Of a stretch of DNA of 64,000 nt, positions 32,459 through 41,178 are shown piece after piece. The notes under the pieces were generated by a model. That model did not search any database. It was not told the origin of the DNA and was given only the letters and a program-made list of their open reading frames with translations. The translations under genes were made by a program, and so were the position numbers. This stretch comes from Streptomyces sp. ATexAB-D23. Its GTDB lineage: Bacteria > Actinomycetota > Actinomycetes > Streptomycetales > Streptomycetaceae. Position 1 is the first letter of the stretch; the number at the start of each line of letters is the position of its first letter. The stretch lies in NCBI RefSeq assembly GCF_000373645.1, contig NZ_KB892057.1, positions 1 through 64,000 of the forward strand, in the 5' to 3' direction.

Positions 32459-34255
32459 TCACGAGCGGTAGAGCGACTCCACCTCGTCCGCGAAGTCCTT
32501 CGCCACCACGTTCCGCTTCAGCTTCAGCGAGGGCGTGATGTGGCCCGCCTCCTCCGTGAACTGGGCGCCCAGGACGCGGAACTTGCGTACGGACTCCGCC
32601 TTGGAGACCGCCGCGTTGCCGTCGTCCACCGCGCGCTGCACCTCGGCCAGCAGCTCCGGGTCCTCGCGCAGCGACAGGGCGGTCGAGCCGGCCGGCTTGC
32701 CGTGCTCCTCGGCCCAGCGGCCCAGGAACTCCTCGTCCAGCGTCACCAGCGCGCCGACGAACGGGCGGCCGTCGCCGACCACCATGCACTCCGCCACCAG
32801 GGCGTGGCCGCGGATGCGGTCCTCGATGACGGCGGGGGCGACGTTCTTGCCGCCGGCCGTGACGATGATCTCCTTCTTGCGGCCGGTGATCGCGAGGTAG
32901 CCGTCCTCGTCCAGGGTGCCGATGTCCCCGGTGTGGAACCAGCCGTCGGCCAGCGCCTCGGCGGTCGCCGCCTCGTTGTTCCAGTAGCCGGAGAACAGGT
33001 GCTCGCCGTGCAGCAGCACCTCGCCGTCGTCGGCGATCCGCACCACGGAGCCGGGCAGCGGCTGGCCGACCGTACCGATCTTCTGCCGGTCCCACGGGTT
33101 GAAGGCGGTCGCCGCGCACGTCTCGGTCAGGCCGTAGCCCTCCAGGACGGTGAAGCCGATGCCCCGGTAGAAGTGGCCGAGCCGCTCGCCGAGCGGGGCG
33201 CCGCCGGAGATCGCGTACTCGCCGCGCCCGCCGAGGACAGCCCGCAGCTTGCCGTAGACCAGCCGGTCGAAGACCTTGTGCTTGACCTTCAGGCCCATCG
33301 ACGGGCCCTGCGGGGTGCCCAGCGCGCGGCTGTAGGCGATCGCCGTGTTCGCGGCACGGTCGAAGATCTTGCCCTTGCCGTCGCCCTGTGCCTTGGCGCG
33401 CGCCGCGTTGTAGACCTTCTCGAAGACGCGCGGCACACCGAGGATCAGCGTCGGCCGGAACGCGGCCAGTTCGTCGGTGAGGTTCTTGATGTCCGGTACG
33501 CAGCCGAGCTTGATCGGGGCCATCACCGAGGCCACCTCGACCAGGCGGCCGAAGACATGGGCGGCGGGCAGGAAGAGCAGGACGGAGCACTCGCCGGTCC
33601 GGAAGAGGGGCTTGAGACGCTCCACCACGTTGCCGCACTCCGCGAAGAAGCTGCGGTGCGTCAGCACACAGCCCTTGGGGCGGCCCGTGGTGCCCGAGGT
33701 GTAGACGATGGTGGCCGGGTCGTCGGCGCCGGCGGCGGCGCTGCGCAGGCCGACGGTCTCCTCGGAGACCTCCGCGCCCCCCGTCCGGAGCGCGTCGACG
33801 GCGCCCTTCTCGATCTGCCAGACGTGGCGCAGCTCCGGCAGCCGGTCGTGCACGGCGGCGACGGCCTCGGCGTGCGCGTCGCTCTCCACCAGGACCGCGA
33901 CGGCCCCCGAGTCACCGAGGATCCACTGCACCTGCTCGGGGGAGCTGGTCTCGTAGACCGGGACGGTGACCGCGCCCGCGCTCCAGATCGCGAAGTCCAG
34001 CAGCACCCACTCGTATCGGGTGCGGGACATCAGGGCGACCCGGTCGCCGGGCTCGACGCCCGCGGCGATCAGACCCTTGGCGGCCGTCCGGACCTCGGCC
34101 AGGAACTGGGTGGCGGTGACGTCGGTCCAGACACCGGCCACTTTGCGGCTCATCACCGCGACATCGGGATGCTGAGCGGCATTGCGGCGGATGAGATCCG
34201 TCAGGTTGCCGTCCGAGGGAACCTCGTACAGGGCCGGAAGGCTGAACTCGCGCAA
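32459..34255 (-). CDS. Long-chain acyl-CoA synthetase, FadD15-like
   Basis: A 598-aa ANL-superfamily adenylating enzyme. ATP motif YTSGTTGRPKG (about residues 188-198), YGLTETCA, the TGD of WFHTGDIGTLDEDGYLAITGRKKEI, and a C-terminal Lys in LKLKRN that would complete adenylation. Activates fatty acids to CoA thioesters through acyl-AMP. The start is TTG at 34255 (REFSLPALYEV), supported by GAGGAG 8-9 nt upstream and no better ATG. Monocistronic; divergent from the phosphoesterase gene over 277 bp in which I see no clear operator. Confidence 0.92.
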   Translation of the reverse strand: MREFSLPALYEVPSDGNLTDLIRRNAAQHPDVAVMSRKVAGVWTDVTATQFLAEVRTAAKGLIAAGVEPGDRVALMSRTRYEWVLLDFAIWSAGAVTVPVYETSSPEQVQWILGDSGAVAVLVESDAHAEAVAAVHDRLPELRHVWQIEKGAVDALRTGGAEVSEETVGLRSAAAGADDPATIVYTSGTTGRPKGCVLTHRSFFAECGNVVERLKPLFRTGECSVLLFLPAAHVFGRLVEVASVMAPIKLGCVPDIKNLTDELAAFRPTLILGVPRVFEKVYNAARAKAQGDGKGKIFDRAANTAIAYSRALGTPQGPSMGLKVKHKVFDRLVYGKLRAVLGGRGEYAISGGAPLGERLGHFYRGIGFTVLEGYGLTETCAATAFNPWDRQKIGTVGQPLPGSVVRIADDGEVLLHGEHLFSGYWNNEAATAEALADGWFHTGDIGTLDEDGYLAITGRKKEIIVTAGGKNVAPAVIEDRIRGHALVAECMVVGDGRPFVGALVTLDEEFLGRWAEEHGKPAGSTALSLREDPELLAEVQRAVDDGNAAVSKAESVRKFRVLGAQFTEEAGHITPSLKLKRNVVAKDFADEVESLYRS

Positions 34256-34532
34256 GACTGCTGCTCCTCATCGGGCTCCGGTGCCACGGCTCTGTGTGAT
34301 GCACCGGCGCGGTCCAAGATGGCGGGTGCTCAGTGGGGTGAGCACGACTGGACTGCCCGGACGTTACCCACCAGTACTCGGTTCCGGATAGGGGGTTCCG
34401 GCCAGATGTCTTATGCGTCACACATATCGGTCGTTCTTTCGCGCACAGTAGTCCACCCGCGCGCGCACCCGGAAGTAACCGCAGGTCCGGGGCCTCTACC
34501 CAGGTGAGAGCGGTCGTCCTAGGCTGATCCGC

Positions 34533-35336
34533 ATGCGAGCAGGAGTGAACAGCCGGGAGGCCGCCGGGCGGCGCACCCGCGTCCACGTGGTCAGCGACGT
34601 GCACGGCAACACCGAGGCGCTGGCCCGCGCCGGGGACGGCGCCGACGCTCTGGTCTGCCTGGGCGACCTGATCCTGTTCCTCGACTACGCCGACCACTCG
34701 CGCGGCATCTTCCCCGACCTCTTCGGCGTCGAGAACGCCGACCGGATCGTCGCCCTGCGCACCGCCCGCCGCTTCGACGAGGCCCGCGACTTCGGCCGCG
34801 CCCTGTGGCAGGGCATGGACCGGGACGCCGCGATCACCGGGGCGGTGCGCAGGCAGTACGCGGAGATGTTCGCCGCCCTGCCCACCCCGACCTACGCCAC
34901 CTACGGCAACGTCGACGTCCCCGCCCTGTGGCCCGAGTACGCCGGCCCCGGCACCACCGTCCTGGACGGCGAGCGGGTCGAGATCGGCGGCCGGGTCTTC
35001 GGCTTCGTCGGCGGCGGCCTGCGCACGCCCATGCGCACCCCGTACGAGATCGGCGACGAGGAGTACGCCGCGAAGATCGAGGCGATCGGCGAGGTCGACG
35101 TGCTCTGCACCCACATCCCGCCCGAGGTGCCGGAGCTGGTCTACGACACCGTCGCGCGCCGCTTCGAGCGGGGCAGCCGGGCCCTGCTCGACGCCATCCA
35201 CCGCACCCGCCCGCGCTACGCGCTTTTCGGCCATGTCCACCAGCCGCTGGTCCGCCGGATGCGCGTCGGCGCCACCGAGTGCGTGAACGTCGGCCACTTC
35301 GCCTCCACCGGCCGGCCCTGGGCACTGGAGTGGTGA
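34533..35336 (+). CDS. Calcineurin-like metallophosphoesterase
   Basis: 267 aa. Metal motifs in order: VVSDVHGN (D, H), CLGDLI (GD), TYGNVD (GN(H/D)), CTHIPP and FGHVHQP (GHxH). The GNVD in place of GNHD is a small deviation. Could act on phosphodiesters, nucleotides or phosphoproteins; no substrate is indicated. ATG at 34533 with AGGAG-like spacing poor; an in-frame later start is less likely because the N-terminal basic stretch precedes the first strand directly. Confidence 0.85.
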   Translation: MRAGVNSREAAGRRTRVHVVSDVHGNTEALARAGDGADALVCLGDLILFLDYADHSRGIFPDLFGVENADRIVALRTARRFDEARDFGRALWQGMDRDAAITGAVRRQYAEMFAALPTPTYATYGNVDVPALWPEYAGPGTTVLDGERVEIGGRVFGFVGGGLRTPMRTPYEIGDEEYAAKIEAIGEVDVLCTHIPPEVPELVYDTVARRFERGSRALLDAIHRTRPRYALFGHVHQPLVRRMRVGATECVNVGHFASTGRPWALEW

Positions 35337-35453
35337 GCCGCCCGGCCGGCCTCCCGGGCCCGGCCCTGGGACGGGCCGCCGGGTCCACGCGATAGCCTTC
35401 TGGCGGCAGGCCTCTGCCGACGTACCGGTACACCGCACTGGAGGGCCACAGCG

Positions 35454-35903
35454 ATGGCTGAACACACCAGCTCGACGATCACGATCGAGGCGGCACCGGC
35501 CGACGTCATGGACGTGATCGCCGACTTCGACCGCTATCCGGAATGGACCGGCGAGGTCAAGGAGGCCGAGGTCATCGGCACCGACGAGCGCGGCCGCGCC
35601 GAGAAGGTCCGCCTCGTCCTCGACGCCGGCGCGATCAAGGACGACCACACCCTCGCCTACACCTGGATCGGCGACTACGAGGTCAGCTGGACCCTGGTCA
35701 AGTCGCAGATGCTCCGCGCCATCGACGGCTCCTACGCGCTCGCGCCGCTCGGCGACGGCGACCGCACCGAGGTCACCTACCGGCTCACCGTCGACGTCAA
35801 GATCCCGATGCTCGGCATGATCAAGCGCAAGGCCGAGAAGGTCATCATCGACCGGGCGCTCGCCGGCCTCAAGAAGCGCGTCGAGTCCGTCCCGAAGGGC
35901 TGA
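35454..35903 (+). CDS. SRPBCC (START/polyketide-cyclase-like) protein
   Basis: 149 aa of the SRPBCC fold: SSTITIEAAPADVMDVIADF, the YPEWTGEV loop that lines the cavity, and a long C-terminal helix (MIKRKAEKVIIDRALAGLK). Such proteins bind lipids or hydrophobic ligands. ATG at 35454 has GGAGG about 8 nt upstream. Only 5 nt separate it from the ArsA-like gene, an arrangement also seen at M. tuberculosis Rv2185c-Rv2184c, so the two likely work together. Confidence 0.85.
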   Translation: MAEHTSSTITIEAAPADVMDVIADFDRYPEWTGEVKEAEVIGTDERGRAEKVRLVLDAGAIKDDHTLAYTWIGDYEVSWTLVKSQMLRAIDGSYALAPLGDGDRTEVTYRLTVDVKIPMLGMIKRKAEKVIIDRALAGLKKRVESVPKG

Positions 35904-35908
35904 GCGGC

Positions 35909-37117
35909 GTGCGTACGGTCCTGGTCACCGGCCCCGGCGGAGCAGGCCGTACCACGCTCGCCGCGGCGACCGCGCTGGCCGCCGCCCGCGACGGCGCCCG
36001 CACCCTGCTGATCTCCGCCGACCCCATACCCGGCTTCCCCACCGCCACCGTGCCCGCCCCGGTCGCCGAGGGGCTGTGGTCCGTCCGGCTCGACTCCGGC
36101 GCCCACTTCCGCGGCGAACTGATCACGCTCCAGGAGCAGTTGTCCGGGGTGCTCGAACTGCTCGGCGGCAACCCGCTGGACGCCGAGGAGCTGACCGAAC
36201 TCCCCGGCAGCGCCGAACTCGCCCTCCTGCACGCACTGCGCCGCGCCGCCCACGGGGACTGGTCCCACGAGGCGTACGACCTCCTCGTCGTCGACCTGCC
36301 ACCCCTGCGCGAGGCCCTGGCCCTGCTCGCCCTGCCCGAGCAGCTGCGCCGCTACCTGCGCCGGCTGCTGCCCCAGGAGCGCCAGGCCGCCCGCGCCCTG
36401 CGCCCGATGCTCGCCCAGCTGGCCGGTGTGCCCATGCCGGCCCAGTGGCTGTACGAGGCCGCGGCCCGGCGCGATGCCGAACTGGCCCAGGTCCAGGCGC
36501 TGATCGAGGACCGCGCCACCACTCTGTGGCTGGTCGCCGAACCGGGCCCGGCCGCCGAGGACGCCCTGCGCACCGCCCGCACCGGACTCGCCCTGTACGG
36601 CCTGCGCACCGAAGCCCTGGTGGCCAACCGGGTGCTCCCCGGCCACTCGTCGGACCCGTTCTTCGCCGCGCTCGCCGCCCAGCAGGAGAAGACCCTCGGC
36701 CACTGGGGCGAGGAGGGGACCGCCCCGGTCCGGGTGGCACACCTCGGCCGCGACCCGCAGGGCCCCGGCGACCTCCTGGCCCTCGCCGGGCCGGACGGCG
36801 CGCTGACCGTCCCCGCGACCGGTGGCGAGGGCGGCAGGGCCGAGGACCCCTGGTGGATCGAGGAGGCCGGCGCCCCCGAAGAGCCGGAGGGCGACGGGAT
36901 ACTCCTCTGGTGCCTGCGGCTGCCCGGCGCCGTCAAGAAGGACCTCCAGCTCGTCCGGCGCGGCGGCGAACTCCTCCTGACCGTCGGCCCGTTCCACCGC
37001 ATCGTGCCCCTGGAGCCCGCGCTGCGCCGCTGCACCGTGACCGGCGCGGCGCTCACCGACGGGGTGCTGCGGGTCCGTTTCACCCCCGATCCCGCACTGT
37101 GGCCCCGGACGGGCTGA
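35909..37117 (+). CDS. ArsA/GET3-like protein with a degenerate P-loop
   Basis: 402 aa related to ArsA/GET3 ATPases. It opens with RTVLVTGPGGAGRTTLAA, where ArsA has GKGGVGKTT: the signature Lys is Pro and the Walker A Lys is Arg. The switch segment reads VVDLPPLREAL instead of a D-T-A-P-T-G form. A C-terminal 90-residue alpha-crystallin-like beta domain (LWCLRLPGAVKKDLQLVRRG onward) follows. ATP hydrolysis is therefore doubtful; it may bind nucleotide or serve as a scaffold. GTG at 35909, 5 nt after the SRPBCC gene, with GAAGGG as ribosome site inside that gene's end. Confidence 0.85.
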   Translation: MRTVLVTGPGGAGRTTLAAATALAAARDGARTLLISADPIPGFPTATVPAPVAEGLWSVRLDSGAHFRGELITLQEQLSGVLELLGGNPLDAEELTELPGSAELALLHALRRAAHGDWSHEAYDLLVVDLPPLREALALLALPEQLRRYLRRLLPQERQAARALRPMLAQLAGVPMPAQWLYEAAARRDAELAQVQALIEDRATTLWLVAEPGPAAEDALRTARTGLALYGLRTEALVANRVLPGHSSDPFFAALAAQQEKTLGHWGEEGTAPVRVAHLGRDPQGPGDLLALAGPDGALTVPATGGEGGRAEDPWWIEEAGAPEEPEGDGILLWCLRLPGAVKKDLQLVRRGGELLLTVGPFHRIVPLEPALRRCTVTGAALTDGVLRVRFTPDPALWPRTG

Positions 37118-37197
37118 ACGGCGTACCACCGTTCGGGTACCGTCGAAGGTACGTGTCCGGAATGCCGGGCCGGCCATCCATGTCGCAGGAGTCCGCC

Positions 37198-37656
37198 ATG
37201 AGCGAAGCCACCGATCGTCCCGTCGACGACGACGCGTGGGCCCAGGCCTGCGCCGAGGACCTCGCAGCCGAGAAGGCCCGCCGCCGCGCCGCGTACGGTC
37301 CGCCGCCCGGCTCCGCGGCCGAGGAGCTGCGCAAGCTGGTGGACGCCGTGGCCGACAAGCTCGGGTCGCTCCAGACGCCCCTGCTCGGCCTCGCCGCCCA
37401 GGGCGCCGTGCAGCAGGTCATCCAGCAGGCCAAGGCCGCAGTCGAGCCCGTCATCGAGCGCAATCCGGACGTTTTCGATCACATCGCGGCGGCCGGAAGC
37501 GAACTGCTCGCCGCCTACCGCTCGGCGGTCCAGAGCCAGGAGGGCCGCTGGACCCAGGGCGCGGGCGACCCCGCGGGCACGGAAAAGAAGGCGGACGACC
37601 CCTCCGACCCCCGCGACGAGGGGCCCGGAGCCGGCGAACACATCGACCTGGACTGA
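37198..37656 (+). CDS. Small acidic helical protein (DUF5304-like), unknown function
   Basis: 152 aa. The N-terminal 40 residues are charged (DDDAWAQACAEDLAAEKARRR), a helical core follows (AAEELRKLVDAVADKLGSLQ, then an amphipathic Ala/Gln helix), and the tail is acidic and disordered, ending HIDLD. No enzyme motif. ATG at 37198 with AGGAG 6 nt upstream. Third gene of the SRPBCC/ArsA-like run, 80 bp after it; Rv2183c occupies a similar place in M. tuberculosis. Function unknown. Confidence 0.75.
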   Translation: MSEATDRPVDDDAWAQACAEDLAAEKARRRAAYGPPPGSAAEELRKLVDAVADKLGSLQTPLLGLAAQGAVQQVIQQAKAAVEPVIERNPDVFDHIAAAGSELLAAYRSAVQSQEGRWTQGAGDPAGTEKKADDPSDPRDEGPGAGEHIDLD

Positions 37657-37729
37657 CCGGCGCCGACAGGAGGAGGCCCGGCCTCGGGTACGGTTGGCTC
37701 AGCGGGGCTCGACCGAAACTGAGGGATTC

Positions 37730-38671
37730 ATGGGACTCACCATCGGCGTCGATATCGGCGGCACGAAGATCGCAGCTGGAGTGGTCGACGAAGAGGGCCA
37801 GATCCTCTCGACCTTCAAGGTGTCGACCCCGCCGACGGCCGAAGGCATCGTGGACGCGATCGCGGCGGCGGTGTCCGGCGCGAGCGAGGGGCACCCGGTC
37901 GAAGCGGTCGGCATCGGCGCTGCCGGATACGTCGACGACAAGCGGGCCACGGTGCTGTTCGCACCCAACATCAACTGGCGCCACGAGCCGCTCAAGGACA
38001 AGGTCGAACAGCGCGTCGGCCTCCCCGTGGTCGTCGAGAACGACGCCAACGCGGCGGCCTGGGGCGAATACCGCTTCGGCGCCGGCCAGGGCCACGACGA
38101 CGTCATCTGCATCACGCTGGGCACCGGCCTCGGCGGCGGCATCATCATCGGCAACAAGCTGCGCCGCGGACGCTTCGGCGTGGCCGCCGAGTTCGGCCAC
38201 ATCCGGGTCGTCCCGGACGGCCTGCTCTGCGGCTGCGGCAGCCAGGGCTGCTGGGAGCAGTACGCCTCCGGCCGCGCGCTCGTCAGGTACGCGAAGCAGC
38301 GTGCCAACGCCACCCCGGAGAACGCCACGATCCTGCTGGCGCTCGGTGACGGCACCGTCGAGGGCATCGAGGGCAAGCACATCAGCGAGGCCGCCCGTCA
38401 GGGCTGCCCGGTGGCCGTCGACTCGTTCCGCGAGCTGGCCCGCTGGGCCGGCTCCGGACTGGCCGACCTCGCCTCGCTGTTCGACCCGTCCGCGTTCATC
38501 GTCGGCGGCGGCGTGTCGGACGAGGGCGAGCTGGTCCTCGACCCGATCCGCAAGTCGTTCCGGCGCTGGCTGATCGGCGGCGAGTGGCGCCCGCACGCCC
38601 AGGTGCTCGCGGCCCAACTGGGCGGCAAGGCAGGGCTCGTGGGCGCGGCGGACCTGGCCCGCCAGGGCTGA
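37730..38671 (+). CDS. glkA: ROK-family glucokinase
   Basis: 313 aa. ATP motif LTIGVDIGGTKIAAGVV at the N-terminus, sugar-binding ENDANAAAWGEY, the ROK zinc motif in CGCGSQGCWEQYASG (about residues 167-181) and EFGHI. Closely matches S. coelicolor GlkA, which phosphorylates glucose with ATP and is needed for carbon catabolite repression. ATG at 37730, GAGGG 6 nt upstream. It follows the DUF5304-like gene by 73 bp on the same strand and is followed by a strong hairpin. Confidence 0.95.
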   Translation: MGLTIGVDIGGTKIAAGVVDEEGQILSTFKVSTPPTAEGIVDAIAAAVSGASEGHPVEAVGIGAAGYVDDKRATVLFAPNINWRHEPLKDKVEQRVGLPVVVENDANAAAWGEYRFGAGQGHDDVICITLGTGLGGGIIIGNKLRRGRFGVAAEFGHIRVVPDGLLCGCGSQGCWEQYASGRALVRYAKQRANATPENATILLALGDGTVEGIEGKHISEAARQGCPVAVDSFRELARWAGSGLADLASLFDPSAFIVGGGVSDEGELVLDPIRKSFRRWLIGGEWRPHAQVLAAQLGGKAGLVGAADLARQG

Positions 38672-38693
38672 GAGGCCCGCACGCAGCGAAACA

Positions 38694-38736
38694 CCGGACG
38701 CCCGTCGCGCCCCTTCGGGGAGCGGCGGGCGTCCGG
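38694..38736 (+). terminator. Terminator after glkA
   Basis: An 11-bp perfect outer stem CCGGACGCCCG / CGGGCGTCCGG (38694-38704 with 38726-38736), an imperfect inner stem and a TTCG loop. Confidence 0.8.
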
Positions 38737-38751
38737 CATATCGTGAGCGGC

Positions 38752-39513
38752 ATGGCCACGATGTCGCTGCCCGATTCCCGCACCGAGCAGGACGGCACCG
38801 CCGTCATCAGAGTGCTCAGCTACAACATCCGGTCGATGCGCGACGACCGCGCGGCCCTCGCCCGGGTCATCCGCGCCTGCGCCCCCGACCTGGTGCTCGT
38901 CCAGGAGGCGCCGCGGTTCTTCCGCTGGCGCAAGTACGCCGCCAGGCTCGCCGCCGCCACCGACCTGGTGGTCCTCGGCGGGGGCGCCACCGCCGCCGGG
39001 CCGCTGCTGCTGTGTTCGCTGCGGGCCACGGTGGAACGCACCGATGACATCCTGCTGCCGCGCACCCCGGGGCTGCACCGCCGGGGCTTCGCCACCGCCG
39101 TCGTCCGGTTCGCGGGCGCCCGGCTCGGGGTGGTGAGCTGCCACCTGAGCCTCCAGCGGCAGGAGCGGCTGGCCCAGGCGGAGCGGCTGATGGAGACCGT
39201 GGACGCGCTGGACGTGGAGCACGCCGTCGTCGCGGGCGACCTCAACGACGTACCGAGCGGGCGGTCCTTCCGGCGGCTGGCCGGGCGCTACCAGGACTGC
39301 TGGGAGGCGCGGCCGCAGGGCGGCGAGTACACCTTCCCCGCGCACGACCCGCGCCGGCGGCTCGATGCCGTCTTCGCGTCCGACGGCATCGAGGTGCTCG
39401 GCTGCGGGGTCCCGAGCGGGCTGCCCGGCGTACGCGACGCCGACCTGCGGGCGGCGACCGACCACCTGCCGGTGCTGGCCGCGCTGCGGGTGCCCGCGGC
39501 GCGGGCCGTCTGA
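38752..39513 (+). CDS. Endonuclease/exonuclease/phosphatase (EEP) family protein
   Basis: 253 aa. EEP motifs in order: LSYNIRSMRDD, LVLVQEAP (metal-binding Glu), VSCHLSLQRQ, VAGDLNDVPSG and the C-terminal TDHLPVLA (catalytic Asp-His). Could be a DNA repair nuclease or a lipid/sugar phosphatase; no signal peptide. The ATG at 38752 and one at 38761 are both in frame; neither has a strong ribosome site. Confidence 0.85.
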   Translation: MATMSLPDSRTEQDGTAVIRVLSYNIRSMRDDRAALARVIRACAPDLVLVQEAPRFFRWRKYAARLAAATDLVVLGGGATAAGPLLLCSLRATVERTDDILLPRTPGLHRRGFATAVVRFAGARLGVVSCHLSLQRQERLAQAERLMETVDALDVEHAVVAGDLNDVPSGRSFRRLAGRYQDCWEARPQGGEYTFPAHDPRRRLDAVFASDGIEVLGCGVPSGLPGVRDADLRAATDHLPVLAALRVPAARAV

Positions 39514-39523
39514 GCCGTCCGGC

Positions 39524-40216
39524 TCAGACCACCGCGCCGCGGCCGGGGTCGTCGTCGTCCTCGTCGTCGGACTCCATCCGCGCCACCAGCGTCACGAAGC
39601 CGCCCAGGAAGCCGCCGACGCAGACCGTCGTCAGCCACCACGTCATCTCCCAGGACAGCAGCACCGCGAGCAGCATCAGCACCGGCCCGCCGACCACCGC
39701 GAGCCAGGCGAACTTCGCCGTGACATCGGCCTCCGGCAGCGGCGGCGGCTCCGGCGGCACGAAATGCCCCTCGTCGCTGTCGTCCGGGCCGGAGCCGGAG
39801 CCGGAGCCGGTGGGGGCGTCCGGGTCGGCCGGCGTGTAGTCGCGCGGGCCGACGCCCGGCGCGAAGACCACGGAGCTGCCGAGCGGCGGGTCCGGCTCGG
39901 GCTCCGGCTTGGGCGGCTTCTTGCCGAAGCCCTTGTCCGGGTCGAGTGCGGTCAGCGGCCCGTCACCCGGCAGAGCCAGGTCCTCGATCGAACGGAACGG
40001 CCGCGAACCCGGCGGGTCCGGCGGCTCCTGTCCGTACCCCGCGACGATGGCCTGCCAGGCGGCCTCCTCGTCGATCGGCTTCTCCGCCTCGCCGCCGGCC
40101 GGTGCGGCCGGGGCGTCGGACACCGCGGCGGTGCCGCCGTCGGCCGCCGCCCCCTCGGCGGCGATCGGCTCGCGTTCCTCGTCGCTGCCCGCGCGTTCCG
40201 CGTCGTGCTCAGCCAC
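39524..40216 (-). CDS. Acidic membrane protein with two C-terminal helices, unknown function
   Basis: 230 aa. The first 165 residues are cytoplasmic, Pro/Glu/Asp-rich and probably disordered, with one short ordered patch (EEAAWQAIVAGYGQEPPDPP). Two membrane helices follow (about 167-185 and 192-210), ending in an acidic DDEDDDD tail. GTG at 40216 overlaps the end of the esterase gene by 8 nt, so the two are translationally coupled. Function not recognised. Confidence 0.8.
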   Translation of the reverse strand: MAEHDAERAGSDEEREPIAAEGAAADGGTAAVSDAPAAPAGGEAEKPIDEEAAWQAIVAGYGQEPPDPPGSRPFRSIEDLALPGDGPLTALDPDKGFGKKPPKPEPEPDPPLGSSVVFAPGVGPRDYTPADPDAPTGSGSGSGPDDSDEGHFVPPEPPPLPEADVTAKFAWLAVVGGPVLMLLAVLLSWEMTWWLTTVCVGGFLGGFVTLVARMESDDEDDDDPGRGAVV

Positions 40217-40985
40217 TGGACGTGCCCCCCTTCTTCACACTCGGAGCGAGGCGGTCGATGAACGCATGGCTCTCCTCGAAGATCCGCTTCGCATCATGGT
40301 CCAACGTCGCCACGTGGTAGCTCTGTTCCAGCAGGATCTCCCGGACATCCGTCGAGGAGACCCGGCTCAGGACGCGGGCCGAGTCGGCGGGCGGCACCAC
40401 ATGGTCCTGCGGGCTGTGCAGCAGCAGGAGCGGCTGGGTCACCTGGGGCAGATCGCCGTCGACCAGCCGGAAGAACGTACGCACCGAATGCGCCGCGTGC
40501 AGCGGCACCCGGTCGTACCCCACCTCCTTCGCCCCCCGCAACGCGATGTCGCTGACCAGACCCTTCGTCGTCGGCACCAGATGGCGGACCACCGGCAGCG
40601 CGTGGGCGGCCAGACCGTGCACCTTGTTGGCCGGGTTGACGAGGACCAGGCCACTGACCGCGTCCCCGTGCTTCGCCGCCAGCCGCAGCGCCAGCGCACC
40701 ACCCATGGAGAGCCCGAAGACGAACACCCGCGCGCAGCACTCCAGCAGTGCGCGCAGCTCCCGGTCCACCTCCGCGTACCAGTCCTGCCACCCGGTCACC
40801 TGCATGTCCTGCCAGCGGGTGCCGTGTCCGGGCAGCAGCGGGAGCGAGACCGTCAGGCCCTGCTCGGCCAGATACTCGGCCCAGGGGCGCAGCGACTGCG
40901 GGGAACCGGTGAATCCGTGACAGAGGAGGACGCCGACCTCTCCGCCCTCGTGGCGGAACGGCTCGGCTCCGGGAAGGACCGGCAC
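40209..40985 (-). CDS. Alpha/beta-hydrolase, carboxylesterase/monoacylglycerol lipase type
   Basis: 258 aa. HGFTGSPQSLRPWAEYL near residue 22 gives the oxyanion loop, FGLSMGGALAL the nucleophile Ser (about 95), SPQDHVVPP the Asp and SYHVATLDHD the His, a complete triad. It most resembles the thermophilic carboxylesterase Est30 group. GTG at 40985 (AGGAG 6 nt before) is preferred; TTG at 40988 is an alternative. It shares a divergent upstream region with plsC, and with the coupled membrane protein may act on lipids. Confidence 0.88.
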   Translation of the reverse strand: MPVLPGAEPFRHEGGEVGVLLCHGFTGSPQSLRPWAEYLAEQGLTVSLPLLPGHGTRWQDMQVTGWQDWYAEVDRELRALLECCARVFVFGLSMGGALALRLAAKHGDAVSGLVLVNPANKVHGLAAHALPVVRHLVPTTKGLVSDIALRGAKEVGYDRVPLHAAHSVRTFFRLVDGDLPQVTQPLLLLHSPQDHVVPPADSARVLSRVSSTDVREILLEQSYHVATLDHDAKRIFEESHAFIDRLAPSVKKGGTSSG

Positions 40986-41178
40986 CAAGATCTCCTGTTC
41001 GTGAGGCTCGCGGGGAGCGAAAGGGGGGAGTGCGGAAGGATTACTTCACCGTACGCGACCGGGCCGACACCGACCAGGGCCGTCACCGCCCGGGGCGCGG
41101 GCACCCCGTCCGCGCCAGGAGGGAAGACGGGACACGGCGGGTTAAGGTCTGTCGGACAGCACACAGGAGGCACCCGAG

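Noticed and set aside
34256..34532. Regulatory element between the fadD15-like and phosphoesterase genes
   Set aside because: No convincing inverted repeat or known operator was seen in this 277-bp divergent gap.
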